64,000 nt of DNA from Aliidongia dinghuensis. Lineage in GTDB: Bacteria > Pseudomonadota > Alphaproteobacteria > ATCC43930 > CGMCC-115725. The notes below the pieces were generated by a model that was given only the letters and a program-made list of their open reading frames with translations, did no database searches and was not told where the DNA came from. The first letter of the stretch is position 1. The number at the start of each line of letters is the position of its first letter. The stretch spans positions 49,939 through 113,938 of the forward strand of contig NZ_BMJQ01000021.1 of the NCBI RefSeq assembly GCF_014643535.1. The letters are read 5' to 3'. A program made the position numbers and the translations under genes. Shown piece after piece: positions 7,968 through 16,261 of this stretch.

Positions 7968-8921
7968 ATGCGCCCTCTCCTGCTCGGCTTGGTCCTCCTG
8001 GGCCTCGCGACCGTCGCCCGCGCGGAGGTGACACTCGAGCTTGCCGACCAGAAGGGCGGCGAGCATGCGCTGCTGGACGCGGCCGGCGAGCTCAAGGACC
8101 TGCCCTACCGGATCGACTGGCACGAATTTCCGGCGGCCGCCCCTCTGGCCGAGGCGCTCAACGCCGGCGCCGTCGACAGCGGCCCGATCGGCGACGCGCC
8201 GCTCGTCTTCGCGCTCGCCGCCGGCGCCCGGATCCGGGCGATCGGCGTCAACCGCTCGGACCCGACCGGCACGGCGATCGTGGCACTGCCCTCCAGTTCG
8301 CTGGCCACCAGTCCGCTCGCCGGCGCCGCGAGCCTCAAGGGCCGGCGCATCGCGACGGGGCGCGGCTCGATCGGCCATTACCTCGTGCTGGCGGCGCTGA
8401 AGAGCGCCCACCTCTCGCCCGCCGACGTGACGCTGCTGTTCCTCAGCCCGAGCGACGCCAAGACCGCGCTTGCGACCGGGTCGGTCGACGCCTGGTCGAC
8501 CTGGGAGCCCTATACCTCGGTCGAGGAGCTGACCGACCATGCGAAGCTCGTCGTCGACGGCCGCGGCCTGTCTTCAGGCCTGAGCTACCAGGCGGCGACG
8601 GTCGCCGCGATCCGCGACAAGCACGCAGCGCTCGATGACCTGTTGCACCGATTGGATCGCGCGCAGCGCTGGTCGCTCGCTCACGAGGACGAGTACGCGC
8701 GGCAATTGGCAGCGCTCACCGGCGTGCCGGAGGAGGCGGCGCGCCGTTCGCTCGTCCGCCGCCAGCAGACCTGGATCCCGATCGACGATGCCGTCGTCGC
8801 GGCGCAGCAGCAGGTCGCCGACACTTATGCCGAGGCCGGCATTATCCATGCCCGCCTGGACGTCGCGCCGACCTTCGACCGCAGCTTCACCGCGCCGGTG
8901 AAGCAGACCGCGTCACCTTGA
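7968..8921 (+). CDS. SsuA-like ABC transporter substrate-binding protein
   Basis: This 317-residue exported protein has a signal peptide of about 18 residues (ending ARA) and the SsuA pattern: IDWHEFPAAAPLAEALNAGAVD, GPIGDAPLVFALAAGA, LKGRRIATGRGSIGHYLVLAAL and VDAWSTWEPY. It is a paralogue of the next gene. It has no dedicated permease or ATPase here and presumably feeds SsuBC (3075-4705) with a different sulfonate or sulfonate-like ligand. It starts 6 bases after the aldolase. Confidence 0.85.
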   Translation: MRPLLLGLVLLGLATVARAEVTLELADQKGGEHALLDAAGELKDLPYRIDWHEFPAAAPLAEALNAGAVDSGPIGDAPLVFALAAGARIRAIGVNRSDPTGTAIVALPSSSLATSPLAGAASLKGRRIATGRGSIGHYLVLAALKSAHLSPADVTLLFLSPSDAKTALATGSVDAWSTWEPYTSVEELTDHAKLVVDGRGLSSGLSYQAATVAAIRDKHAALDDLLHRLDRAQRWSLAHEDEYARQLAALTGVPEEAARRSLVRRQQTWIPIDDAVVAAQQQVADTYAEAGIIHARLDVAPTFDRSFTAPVKQTASP

Positions 8922-8940
8922 GCCCGAGGAGATCCCGCCC

Positions 8941-9891
8941 ATGAAACATGTCGTCTCCCTCATCCTGCTCGGCGCACTCGTGGCGCTGCTCGCCGCGACC
9001 GGCCTCGCCCGGGCTGAGGACATCTCGCTCCGGGTCGGCGATCAGAAGGCGGGCTTGAAAGCACTGCTCGAAGTATCCGGCCTCGCCAAGGACCTGCCCT
9101 ACAAGGTGCAATGGTCCGAGTTCCCGGCCGCGGCACCGATCCTGGAGGCGCTCAACACGGGGGCACTGGACGTCGGCTATACGGGCGACCTTGCGTTCCT
9201 CACGGTCTATTCGGCAGGCGCCCCCATCCGGGCGATCGGCGGCACGCGCTCGGCCGCCCGGTCCCAGGCGATCCTGGTGCCGAAGGACTCGCCCGCCCGC
9301 ACGATCGCCGACCTCAAGGGCAAGCGGCTCGCCGGCAACAAGGGCGGCTGGGGCCAGTTCCTGATCCTGGCCGTGCTGGAGCAGGCGGGCATTCCCGCCG
9401 ACCAGGTGAAATGGAGCTATCTCGGCCCGATCGACGCGCGGGCGGCGCTCCTCTCCGGCGCGGTCGACGGCTGGGCGATCTGGGAACCCTATGTCTCGAC
9501 CGCCATCATGCAAGACGGCGCCCGCGTCATTGCCGACGGCACGGGGCTCACGCCGACCATCACCTTCCTGGTCGCGAACCAGCAGGCGATCGCGAGCCGC
9601 CGCGCGGCGCTCGCCGATTTCCGCCGCCGGCTCTATGCCGCCTGGGCCTGGGGGCTCGAGCATATCCCCGAGTATGCCGCCTATAATGCCGGCCTCACCG
9701 GCCTGTCGGCGCCGATCGTGGCACGCGCTTACGAAGATGATCACCGCACCCCGCTCGCGATCGACGATGCCGTGATCGCCGAGGTGCAGCAGGCGGCCGA
9801 CCGCTCGACCCGCTACGGCATTCTGCTGCGGCGGGTCGATGTCGCCGCCGCGATCGACCGCAGCTTCGACACGCCGGCCCTCTCGCAATAG
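8941..9891 (+). CDS. SsuA-like ABC transporter substrate-binding protein
   Basis: This 316-residue exported protein has a signal peptide (about residues 1-22, ending ARA). It shares VQWSEFPAAAPILEALNTGALD, GYTGDLAFLTVYSAGA, LKGKRLAGNKGGWGQFLILAVLEQAG and VDGWAIWEPYVSTA with the preceding protein, and looks like a tandem duplicate of it. Both carry the C-terminal pattern IDDAVxAxxQQ seen in the cluster SsuA (IDEPVLQSQQQ). A GAGGAG site lies before the ATG. It probably widens the ligand range of the single SsuBC transporter. Confidence 0.85.
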   Translation: MKHVVSLILLGALVALLAATGLARAEDISLRVGDQKAGLKALLEVSGLAKDLPYKVQWSEFPAAAPILEALNTGALDVGYTGDLAFLTVYSAGAPIRAIGGTRSAARSQAILVPKDSPARTIADLKGKRLAGNKGGWGQFLILAVLEQAGIPADQVKWSYLGPIDARAALLSGAVDGWAIWEPYVSTAIMQDGARVIADGTGLTPTITFLVANQQAIASRRAALADFRRRLYAAWAWGLEHIPEYAAYNAGLTGLSAPIVARAYEDDHRTPLAIDDAVIAEVQQAADRSTRYGILLRRVDVAAAIDRSFDTPALSQ

Positions 9892-9916
9892 CACCGCCCA
9901 AGCCCAAGGAAGCTTC

Positions 9917-10417
9917 ATGCCTGATTCAATTGACCGGCCTTGTCTTGTCTCGCCGGCACAGTATCGCGCAGCGATGGGCCTGGTCCCGGCCGCCGTGACG
10001 ATCATCACCGCCCGCCATGGCGCGCTCCGCAACGGCCTGACCGCGACGGCCGTCACTTCCGTCAGCGCCGAGCCGCCGCAGTTGCTCATCTGCGTCAATC
10101 GGCAGGCGAGTGCCGAGCCGCTGATCGACGGCGCCGGGCGCTTCGCCGTCAATATCCTGACGCCGGCGCACGAGGACGCCGCCCGCCGCTTCGCGCAATC
10201 GAAGCTCTCCGCCGAGGAGCGTTTCGCCGGCGGCTGGATCGACTTGCCGTCCGGCGTCCCAGCCCTCGCCGACGCGCTCGCCGTGTTCGACTGCCGGGTC
10301 GTCCAGCAGAGCCGGCTCGGCACCCACTCGCTGTTCATCGGCGAGGTGCTGGAGATCGCGACCGGCGCGGGCGAGCCGCTGCTCTACCACGCCGGCCGCT
10401 ATCGCACGCTCGCTTAA
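9917..10417 (+). CDS. Flavin reductase domain protein (SsuE/HpaC-type partner)
   Basis: This 166-residue protein of the flavin reductase-like family (split beta-barrel) contains AAVTIITARHGALRNGLTATAVTS, LLICVNRQASAEPLI and GRFAVNILTPAHEDAARRFA. Such enzymes reduce FMN with NAD(P)H and supply FMNH2 to two-component monooxygenases, here SsuD and the 6089 and 4849 enzymes. The ATG at 9917 follows AAGGA by 6 bases. Its stop overlaps the stop of the convergent DUF2891 gene by 4 bases. Confidence 0.85.
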   Translation: MPDSIDRPCLVSPAQYRAAMGLVPAAVTIITARHGALRNGLTATAVTSVSAEPPQLLICVNRQASAEPLIDGAGRFAVNILTPAHEDAARRFAQSKLSAEERFAGGWIDLPSGVPALADALAVFDCRVVQQSRLGTHSLFIGEVLEIATGAGEPLLYHAGRYRTLA

Positions 10418-11418
10418 GCCTCAAGCGCCAGCACCGCAAAGCTCGCGAGCCAGTGCTCGCCCATGTAGTCGCCGGCGAGATGCGGCAGGCCGGCGGCCAG
10501 ATGGATCTCGGCCGCCTCCTCCGCCACCGGCCGGCGCTCGTCGCCCGCCGGCAGCGCCGCCGCAAGCGAGCGCCAGCACCAGGCACGGCTCAGGTTCAGG
10601 CCATCGAGATGGGCGGTCTTGCCATCGGTCCGGTCGGAGACGGTCGCTGGTTGGAACAGGGTGCGGGGCTCGCCCGTGGCGATGCGCGGCAGGAAGCGGT
10701 CGAACCAAGGCAGGAATTCCTCGGCCGGCAGCAGGCGCCGCATGCATTCGGCCTCGATCAGGGCGGAGGACTGGAAGTCGTCGCCGCTGGGTTCGCCCCA
10801 GGCCGGGCAGTCGGCATCCTCGCCATACCAGCGGCGACCGGTCGCGAGGAGCAGCGCCGCGAGCTCGGCATCGGCCGTCGCCGCGGCATAGTCAGCCGCC
10901 ATGCGCAGGCCGAAGGCCGTGTTGAAATGCGTGCCGACGCGCACCGGGAACGTCGCGAGCGGCAGGAAATCCCGGAAGCGCTGGGCAAAGATGCGGGCGA
11001 GCGGCGCCAATTCCACGGCCCAGCGCGGGTCCTCGTGGCCCACGAGTTCCGCCGCGAGCTTCAAGAGCCAGGCCCAGCCATAGGGTCGCTTGAAGCCGCG
11101 CGCGGTCGGTGCCGCGAGATAGGCGCACTCGACCGCGATCTTCTCCACCACGAACTGCCGGTCGAACAGCGCGCGGATTTCGGCAGCCGGCGCGAAGTCG
11201 GGAAAGCGGCGCAAGAGGTGGGCCAGCATCCAATAACTGTGGACGCAGGAATGCCAGTCGTAGCTGCCGTAGAACACCGGGTGCAGTTCGCTCGGCGTCC
11301 GCGCGTCGGCCGGCCCGGCCAGCACGTGGTCCGGCTTGTTCGGATATTCGCGGGTCACGTGCCCGAGGGCGATCCGCGCGAATTCCGCCGCCAGGTCTTG
11401 GGTCAGGGTCCGTCGCAT
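10414..11418 (-). CDS. DUF2891 family protein
   Basis: This 334-residue, mostly helical, Trp-rich protein contains HPVFYGSYDWHSCVHSYWMLAHLLRRFP near the N-terminus, GHEDPRWA, FNTAFGLRMAADYA and GEHWLASFAVLALEA at the end. These patterns match the DUF2891 family, an alpha/alpha-barrel-like protein of unknown activity. I prefer the inner ATG at 11418 because GGAAGG lies 6 bases before it; an upstream in-frame ATG at 11436 is possible. The gene ends tail-to-tail with the flavin reductase. Its link to sulfur metabolism is unproven. Confidence 0.75.
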   Translation of the reverse strand: MRRTLTQDLAAEFARIALGHVTREYPNKPDHVLAGPADARTPSELHPVFYGSYDWHSCVHSYWMLAHLLRRFPDFAPAAEIRALFDRQFVVEKIAVECAYLAAPTARGFKRPYGWAWLLKLAAELVGHEDPRWAVELAPLARIFAQRFRDFLPLATFPVRVGTHFNTAFGLRMAADYAAATADAELAALLLATGRRWYGEDADCPAWGEPSGDDFQSSALIEAECMRRLLPAEEFLPWFDRFLPRIATGEPRTLFQPATVSDRTDGKTAHLDGLNLSRAWCWRSLAAALPAGDERRPVAEEAAEIHLAAGLPHLAGDYMGEHWLASFAVLALEA

Positions 11419-11447
11419 CGTGGTCCTTCCTGTCATGGGTATAGAAA

Positions 11448-12302
11448 CTACGCCGCCGCGGTCGAGCGGATCGCGGCCGCCAGCGTCCGGAGCGCGCCGC
11501 GCGCCTGGCGATCGAAAACGCCCGAATAGAGCACGATGTCGCGCGCGGGCAGCGGCGGCAGACCCAGCCGCGGCCCGAGATCAATCGTGCCGGGCGGCGC
11601 CACCCGGCGGCCGAGGGCGGCGACCGCGAGCCCGGCCGAAACCGCAGCCCCGATCGTAGAGATGCCGCCGCCGACGAACGCCTCGGTCCAGGCGATGCCC
11701 GCGTCGTCGAGGGCGGAGATCGCCATGGTGCGCACGCTGCACGGCTCCGCCTGGGTCGCGAGCCGCAGCGGCTCGCCCGGCCGATGCTCGAAATCGGGCG
11801 CCGCCATCCAGCCGAAAGGCTCCTCGATGACCATTTCGCCGTCCTGCCGCCGGTTGTCGTGACGCAGGACCACCGCGGCATCGAGCGCGCCGCGCTCGAA
11901 CGCGTCGAGCACGTCGCGGGAGGTCGAGACGCGCATCTCCATGACCAGGCCCGGCTCCTGGCCGCTCACCCGGCGCAGCAGCATCGGCAGCTCGGCCCCG
12001 ACGATGTGATGGCTGATGCCGACCACGAGCCGGCGCCGTTCGAGCGTGAAGGCCGCGATCGCATCCCGATGGGCCGCGACGAGCGCCCGCGCCGGCTCGA
12101 GAAAGGCGCCGCCCTCGGCCGAGAGCCGGACGAGCCGCGGCGTCCGCTCGATCAGCCGGCGTCCGAGCCCCTGCTCCAGGCGCTTGATCTTGAGGCTGAC
12201 CGCGGACTGGGTCGTGTCCATCGCCTCGGCTGCGCGGGTGAAGCTCTTGAGATCGGCCACCAGCACGAAGGCCTGCACCGCTTCGACATCGAGCGTTTTC
12301 AT
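11448..12302 (-). CDS. LysR family transcriptional regulator
   Basis: This 284-residue regulator has an N-terminal winged HTH (residues 5-63: FVLVADLKSFTRAAEAM, TTQSAVSLKIKRLEQGLG) and a C-terminal periplasmic-binding-like sensor domain. It is transcribed divergently from the aminotransferase at 12412 over a 109-base gap that holds a 21-bp LysR-type palindrome. It most likely controls that gene and itself. The effector is unknown. DUF2891 lies 29 bases downstream on the same strand and may be co-transcribed. Confidence 0.9.
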   Translation of the reverse strand: MKTLDVEAVQAFVLVADLKSFTRAAEAMDTTQSAVSLKIKRLEQGLGRRLIERTPRLVRLSAEGGAFLEPARALVAAHRDAIAAFTLERRRLVVGISHHIVGAELPMLLRRVSGQEPGLVMEMRVSTSRDVLDAFERGALDAAVVLRHDNRRQDGEMVIEEPFGWMAAPDFEHRPGEPLRLATQAEPCSVRTMAISALDDAGIAWTEAFVGGGISTIGAAVSAGLAVAALGRRVAPPGTIDLGPRLGLPPLPARDIVLYSGVFDRQARGALRTLAAAIRSTAAA

Positions 12303-12320
12303 GGCTCATTCATTTCATAA

Positions 12321-12341
12321 CTCAATCATTGAAATATTGAG
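12321..12341. promoter_or_regulatory. LysR-type operator between regulator and aminotransferase
   Basis: CTCAAT-N9-ATTGAG is a perfect 6-bp inverted repeat in the divergent gap, 19 bases before the regulator start codon. Size and placement fit a LysR-family binding site. Confidence 0.5.
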
Positions 12342-12411
12342 CCATATGATTTTCCCATGATCAAGGCTCAGCTAAGGTTTTCGCATCCTTTCGACGATCC
12401 GGAGCCGAGCC

Positions 12412-13647
12412 ATGACACTGGTCTCACCGACCCTCGACGCCCCTGCCGACGGCCTCGCGGCGCGGATGGGTCGCATTGCCGCCTCACCCGCCTCAATCCT
12501 GCGCCGCCGGGCGCGCGAGCTTCGGGCGGAAGGCCGCGACGTCATCGAACTGTCCGCAGGCGATCTCGATTTCCCGACGCCCGACCATGTCGTCGCCGCT
12601 GCTCATCGCGCGGCCCTCGCGCAGGAGACCGGCTATACCGACACCGACGGCACGCCGGCGCTCAAGGACGCCGTCCGTGCCGCCTTCGCCCGGCAGAACG
12701 GCCTCAGCTACGGTCCGGACGAGATCATCGTCTCGACCGGCTCGACCCAGGTGCTGTTCAGCGCGTTTGCCGCGACGCTCGAGCCGGGCGACGAGGTGAT
12801 CGTGCCGCAGCCGTGCTGGGCACCTTACCTGAACCAGGTGCGGCTTGCGGGTGGCGTGCCCGTGCCGGTCGCCTGCCCGCCGGACAACGGCTTCAAGCTG
12901 CGGCCGGCCGACCTCAACCGCGCGATCACCGACCGGACCCGCTGGGTCGTGCTGAACAATCCGGTCAATCCAACGGGTGCAGTCTATGACGCAGCCGACC
13001 TGTCGGCGCTGGCCCGCGTGCTCCTGGATTTTCCCGGCATCCGGGTCCTGGCCGACGGGCTCTACGAGCATATCGTGTTCGACGGCCAGCGCGCGCCGAC
13101 CATGGCCGAGGTCGAGCAGCAGCTCAAGCCTCGCACCCTCACCGTCTCGGGTGTCGCCAAGGCCTATGGGATGGAGGGCTGGCGCATCGGCTATGCCGGC
13201 GGCCCGGCGCCGCTCGTGCGCGCCATGGCCAAGGTCCAGTCGCTCACGACCGGCTGCCCCTCGTCGATCAGCCAGGCGGCGGCCGTTGCCGCGCTCACCG
13301 GGCCGCAGACGCTGCTGGCCGAACGCGCGGCCGAGCTGCAGCGCCGGCGCGACCGTTTCGCCGCCCTGCTGGACGGCTGCGCCGGGCTCGCCTGCCCGCT
13401 GCCGGAAGGCACCTTCTATCTCATCGTCTCATGCGCCGGCGTCATCGGCCGGCGCACCGTCGCGGGCAAGCCGATCGAGACCGGCCGCGACTTCGCCGCC
13501 CATCTGCTCGAGACTGCCGGTGTCGCGGTGCTGGCGGGCGAGGATTGCGGGCTTTCAAATCATGTTCGCGTGAGCTTCGGCCAGCCGATGGCGACGCTCG
13601 AGGAGGCCGCCCGCCGCATCGCACGCGCTTGCGCCGAGCTGCGCTAG
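12412..13647 (+). CDS. Fold-type I PLP-dependent aminotransferase (class I/II)
   Basis: This 411-residue enzyme has the aspartate-aminotransferase fold: ELSAGDLDFPTPDHV at the N-terminus, GSTQVLFSAFAATLEPGDEV, NNPVNPTGAVYD (about residue 182) and the PLP lysine in SGVAKAYGMEGWRIGYA (about residue 250), with a C-terminal substrate Arg in NHVRVSFG. It transfers an amino group between an amino acid and a 2-oxo acid. Substrate unknown; aromatic, branched or sulfur amino acids are all possible. It is controlled by the divergent LysR gene. A 55-codon ORF begins directly at its stop codon. Confidence 0.85.
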   Translation: MTLVSPTLDAPADGLAARMGRIAASPASILRRRARELRAEGRDVIELSAGDLDFPTPDHVVAAAHRAALAQETGYTDTDGTPALKDAVRAAFARQNGLSYGPDEIIVSTGSTQVLFSAFAATLEPGDEVIVPQPCWAPYLNQVRLAGGVPVPVACPPDNGFKLRPADLNRAITDRTRWVVLNNPVNPTGAVYDAADLSALARVLLDFPGIRVLADGLYEHIVFDGQRAPTMAEVEQQLKPRTLTVSGVAKAYGMEGWRIGYAGGPAPLVRAMAKVQSLTTGCPSSISQAAAVAALTGPQTLLAERAAELQRRRDRFAALLDGCAGLACPLPEGTFYLIVSCAGVIGRRTVAGKPIETGRDFAAHLLETAGVAVLAGEDCGLSNHVRVSFGQPMATLEEAARRIARACAELR

Positions 13648-13815
13648 ATGCCCGCCCATCAACAAAGGCCCGACAAACGAAGACCCGACAAACGAAGACC
13701 GGCCCAGATGCTGATGGCGCATCTGGCCGGCCTCGTCATCGGTGGGGCGGCGATCGTCGGCCTCGCCGTCCCAATTACCCTGCTGTTCCGGCTCTGCCGC
13801 CGAGCCCTGCTTTGA
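13648..13815 (+). CDS. Small single-span membrane protein (55 aa), hypothetical
   Basis: The ATG follows the aminotransferase stop (TAG) with no gap, so it may be translated by re-initiation. The N-terminal 20 residues are strongly basic and include a tandem RPDKR repeat encoded by a 15-bp duplication. Then comes one hydrophobic segment (LAGLVIGGAAIVGLAVPITLLF) and a short Arg-rich tail, suggesting an inner-membrane protein. It has no recognised family and no strong ribosome-binding site, so it may be spurious. Confidence 0.35.
   Translation: MPAHQQRPDKRRPDKRRPAQMLMAHLAGLVIGGAAIVGLAVPITLLFRLCRRALL
13669..13698 (+). repeat. Tandem 15-bp repeat, two perfect copies
   Basis: CCCGACAAACGAAGA occurs twice head to tail, inside the 55-codon ORF. 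It is one of several 15-bp-period repeats in the window. Confidence 0.85.
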
Positions 13816-13817
13816 CG

Positions 13818-14144
13818 TCAGTGGAAATGCAGCGGCACGACCACGTTGAGCGCCGCCGGCGGCGGGGCGACATAGACCGGCGCCGGGGCCACCACGACCG
13901 GCGGCGGCGGAGCGACGTAGACCGGGGCCGGGGCGTAGTAGACCCGCGGACCGTCATCATCGTCGTCATGGTGCTTGTACCAGCCGCGATGCCAGCCGTG
14001 GTCATGATGTTCGTGCCAGCCTTGATCGTCGTCGTCCGCATGGGCGGCGACCGGCGCGCTCAGCGCGATGGCGGCGAGTGCCGCCAGGGACAGAGCGAAG
14101 CGCAGGCCGCCGCGTGGCACCGTAAGAAAGGTCATCTTCATCAT
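13818..14144 (-). CDS. Small secreted His/Asp-rich, Pro/Val/Tyr-repeat protein
   Basis: This 108-residue protein has a clear signal peptide (residues 1-37, ending AAHA). Then comes an acidic His-rich stretch (DDDDQGWHEHHDHGWHRGW, KHHDDDDD) and a low-complexity tail with repeats of YVAPPP and APAPVYVAPPP, ending LHFH. The His/Asp clusters could bind metal ions. The Pro-Val-Tyr tail resembles wall- or envelope-associated proteins of alphaproteobacteria. No defined family. The gene ends 3 bases from the convergent 55-codon ORF. Metal binding is inference. Confidence 0.7.
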   Translation of the reverse strand: MMKMTFLTVPRGGLRFALSLAALAAIALSAPVAAHADDDDQGWHEHHDHGWHRGWYKHHDDDDDGPRVYYAPAPVYVAPPPPVVVAPAPVYVAPPPAALNVVVPLHFH

Positions 14145-14208
14145 CCGTTCGTTCTGGGGTGCCGGTCTGTTTCGCCGGCGTTACTTGGTCGGGTTCACCT
14201 GGCCCGCC

Positions 14209-14421
14209 TTACTTCGTAAGGGCGCCGATCGCGGCACCGCCGGCGCCGCCGATGAGCCCGCCGGTCAACAGGCTGCCGCCCGTGATCGCGCTGACGGCAA
14301 CGCCGCCCGCCGCGCCGATCGCACCGCCGCTGAGCGCGCGCTGCTGCTGATGGCTCAGGTGATCGCAGCCCGCGAGCAGAGTCATGCTGAGCAAAACAAT
14401 GCAAAGCGATTTGATCGCCAT
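14209..14421 (-). CDS. Small glycine-zipper lipoprotein (OsmB-like)
   Basis: This 70-residue lipoprotein has a signal with lipobox LLAGC (Cys at residue 19) followed by a glycine-zipper segment rich in GGAIGAAGGVAVSAITGG and GGLIGGAGGAAIGAL. This layout matches OsmB/SlyB-like small outer-membrane lipoproteins. The ATG at 14421 was chosen because GAGGAAGAA lies directly before it; the longer in-frame ORF lacks a signal peptide. It lies 64 bases upstream of the His-rich protein on the same strand, so the two may be co-expressed. Function unknown. Confidence 0.75.
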   Translation of the reverse strand: MAIKSLCIVLLSMTLLAGCDHLSHQQQRALSGGAIGAAGGVAVSAITGGSLLTGGLIGGAGGAAIGALTK

Positions 14422-14645
14422 TTCTTCCTCGCACTCGGTCCGCCGCCGCCTCGCCGGGGATGGGGGCGCTAGCGTCCTCTCACCGTGAGAACGCGGGTCC
14501 GGGCGGACATATGCCCGGAACCGGCCGTGGCATTTTTGGTACTGGAGCACCGCACTCCTCTGGACGGCATCCGTTTGGGCCGGCCCGCCGGTTGCGCTAG
14601 GCTGGCGGGCCATGATTCGGCGGCGGTGATTCGGGAGAACGCCTC

Positions 14646-15323
14646 ATGCTGGCAAAGATGATCGTCCGGTCGCTTCTGGGCGCCGTGCTGCTCGGCCTGG
14701 TGCTGTTCCTGCCCGCCGGCACGCTCGCCTGGCCCGAGGCCTGGCTGTTCATCGCGCTCTTCATCGGCCTCGGCGGCGCGACCGGCGTCTGGCTCTGGAA
14801 GACCGATCCGGACTTGCTGGCCGAACGCCTGAAGTCGCCGGTCGATGCCAGCCAGCGGCCGCGCGACCGGGTCTTGATGGCCACGATCCTGCTGCTCTTC
14901 TGGAGCTGGTTCATCTTCATGGCGCTCGATGCACGGCGATTCGGCTGGTCGACGGCGCCGGTCTGGGCCGAGGCGCTGGGCGCTGTGCTGATCGTCGTCG
15001 CCTTCGCGGGCTGGGCCCAGGTCCTGCGCGCAAACCATTTCGCGGCGGTCACCGTGCGGGTGCAGGCGGAACGGCACCAGACCGTCATCACGACCGGCCC
15101 TTATGCGGTCGTGCGCCATCCGATGTACGCCTACGCGCTCCTGTTCATGGCCGGCACGCCGCTCATGCTGGGCTCGCTCTGGGGCCTCGCCGGCCTCGCC
15201 CTGTTCATCCCGCTGCTGGCCGCCCGCGCGCTCGGCGAGGAAGCCATCCTCATCGACGGGCTCTCAGGCTATCGCGCCTATGCCGGCAAGGTCCGCTTCC
15301 GCTTGCTTCCCGGCCTGTGGTGA
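14646..15323 (+). CDS. Isoprenylcysteine carboxyl methyltransferase (ICMT/PEMT)-family membrane protein
   Basis: This 225-residue integral membrane protein has about five hydrophobic segments. It carries the methyltransferase signature near the C-terminus: ITTGPYAVVRHPMYAYALLF, then LGEEAILIDGLSGYRAYAGKVRFRLLPGLW, whose RHPMY and late Glu residues line the SAM pocket in this family. In bacteria these enzymes methylate lipids or small molecules; the substrate cannot be predicted. GGGAG precedes the ATG. A GC-rich inverted repeat (GGCCCGCC/GGCGGGCC, 14582-14611) lies in the upstream region. Confidence 0.8.
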   Translation: MLAKMIVRSLLGAVLLGLVLFLPAGTLAWPEAWLFIALFIGLGGATGVWLWKTDPDLLAERLKSPVDASQRPRDRVLMATILLLFWSWFIFMALDARRFGWSTAPVWAEALGAVLIVVAFAGWAQVLRANHFAAVTVRVQAERHQTVITTGPYAVVRHPMYAYALLFMAGTPLMLGSLWGLAGLALFIPLLAARALGEEAILIDGLSGYRAYAGKVRFRLLPGLW

Positions 15324-15427
15324 GGCCGGCGCACCGATCGCCTTCTCGCCCCCTCCGCGCGACGAAACCGCACATGGCCCTCGAGGCCGTTGACTTGGGA
15401 CGGGCCGAGGTTTCTCATGGCCGCCGT

Positions 15428-15463
15428 CGTTCATAATAACGTCCGCGTTCATAATGCTGAACG
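15428..15463. promoter_or_regulatory. Double palindromic operator in front of the IclR gene
   Basis: CGTT-CATAAT-AACG (15428-15441) and CGTTCA-TAATGC-TGAACG (15446-15463) are two perfect inverted repeats sharing CGTTCATAAT, ending 3 bases before the IclR start codon. The spacing suggests two dimers binding side by side and autoregulation of the IclR operon. Confidence 0.55.
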
Positions 15464-15466
15464 ATC

Positions 15467-16261
15467 ATGACGGTTCGTAGCGCCGAGCGAGTTTTGGAGC
15501 TGCTGGAGGTGATGGCCCAGCGCAGCACGGCCATTTCGCTCGCCGAGCTGCATCGCGTGATGAACCTGCCGAAGAGCAGCACCCTCATGCTCGTCCGGAC
15601 GTTGGAGCAGCGCGGTTATGTCACGCGCGACGGCATCGGCGATTATCGGTTGACCCGCCTGCCCGGCGAGGACGCCGTCAACCGCCCCGCCTGGGGCACC
15701 CTGGTCCGGATCGCCACACCCTGGCTGACCGAAGCCGTCGCGACAGCGCGGGAAAGCGGCTTCATCGCCGTGCTGAGCGACGGCAACCATGTCCGCTACC
15801 TCAACAAGATCCTGCCGGCCGCGCGCGAGCTGAAATACGACCGCGACATCTCGATCGACCGGGTCGCCCATCACGTCGCGAGCGGACTGGCGCTGCTCTC
15901 GGCCCAGTCCGACGACGAGATCGAAGCCTATCTCGCTGCCCTGCCACCCGACGCCGACGGCCCCGACCGGCCGGCCACCGTGCGGACGGCCATCCTGGCG
16001 GCGCGGGCGAGCGGCATCGCGGTCAATCTGCACGGCCGGGTCGAGGGTGCGGCCGGCGTCGCCGTCGTCATCCGCGACCCGCGGGGACGGCCGTTGGCGG
16101 CGGTCAATCTCGCCGGTCCGGTCGACCGCGTGAAAGAGGGGCTGCCGGTCCTGGAGCGCGCCGCGCGCGAGGCGGCAGCCGGAATCGAACGGGCACTCGC
16201 CCGACGGACGCCGATCAGCGGCACCGCCGGCCGCACCGAACGCGAGGGATCGCCATCTTGA
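15467..16261 (+). CDS. IclR family transcriptional regulator
   Basis: This 264-residue regulator has an N-terminal winged HTH (RSAERVLELLEVMAQRSTAISLAELHRVMNLPKSSTLMLVRTLEQ in outline, residues 3-50) and a C-terminal IclR effector domain (SDGNHVRYLNKI, DRVAHHVASGLALLSAQSD). It is the first gene of a seven-gene block and its stop overlaps the next start, so it is part of the operon it presumably controls. The effector is likely an acid or CoA-pathway intermediate of the operon. Confidence 0.9.
   Translation: MTVRSAERVLELLEVMAQRSTAISLAELHRVMNLPKSSTLMLVRTLEQRGYVTRDGIGDYRLTRLPGEDAVNRPAWGTLVRIATPWLTEAVATARESGFIAVLSDGNHVRYLNKILPAARELKYDRDISIDRVAHHVASGLALLSAQSDDEIEAYLAALPPDADGPDRPATVRTAILAARASGIAVNLHGRVEGAAGVAVVIRDPRGRPLAAVNLAGPVDRVKEGLPVLERAAREAAAGIERALARRTPISGTAGRTEREGSPS

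Noticed and set aside
7065..8540. A 491-codon minus-strand open frame opposite the aldolase and SsuA-like genes.
   Set aside because: It is antisense to three well-supported genes with clear motifs and shows only Arg/Gly/Ala-rich sequence.
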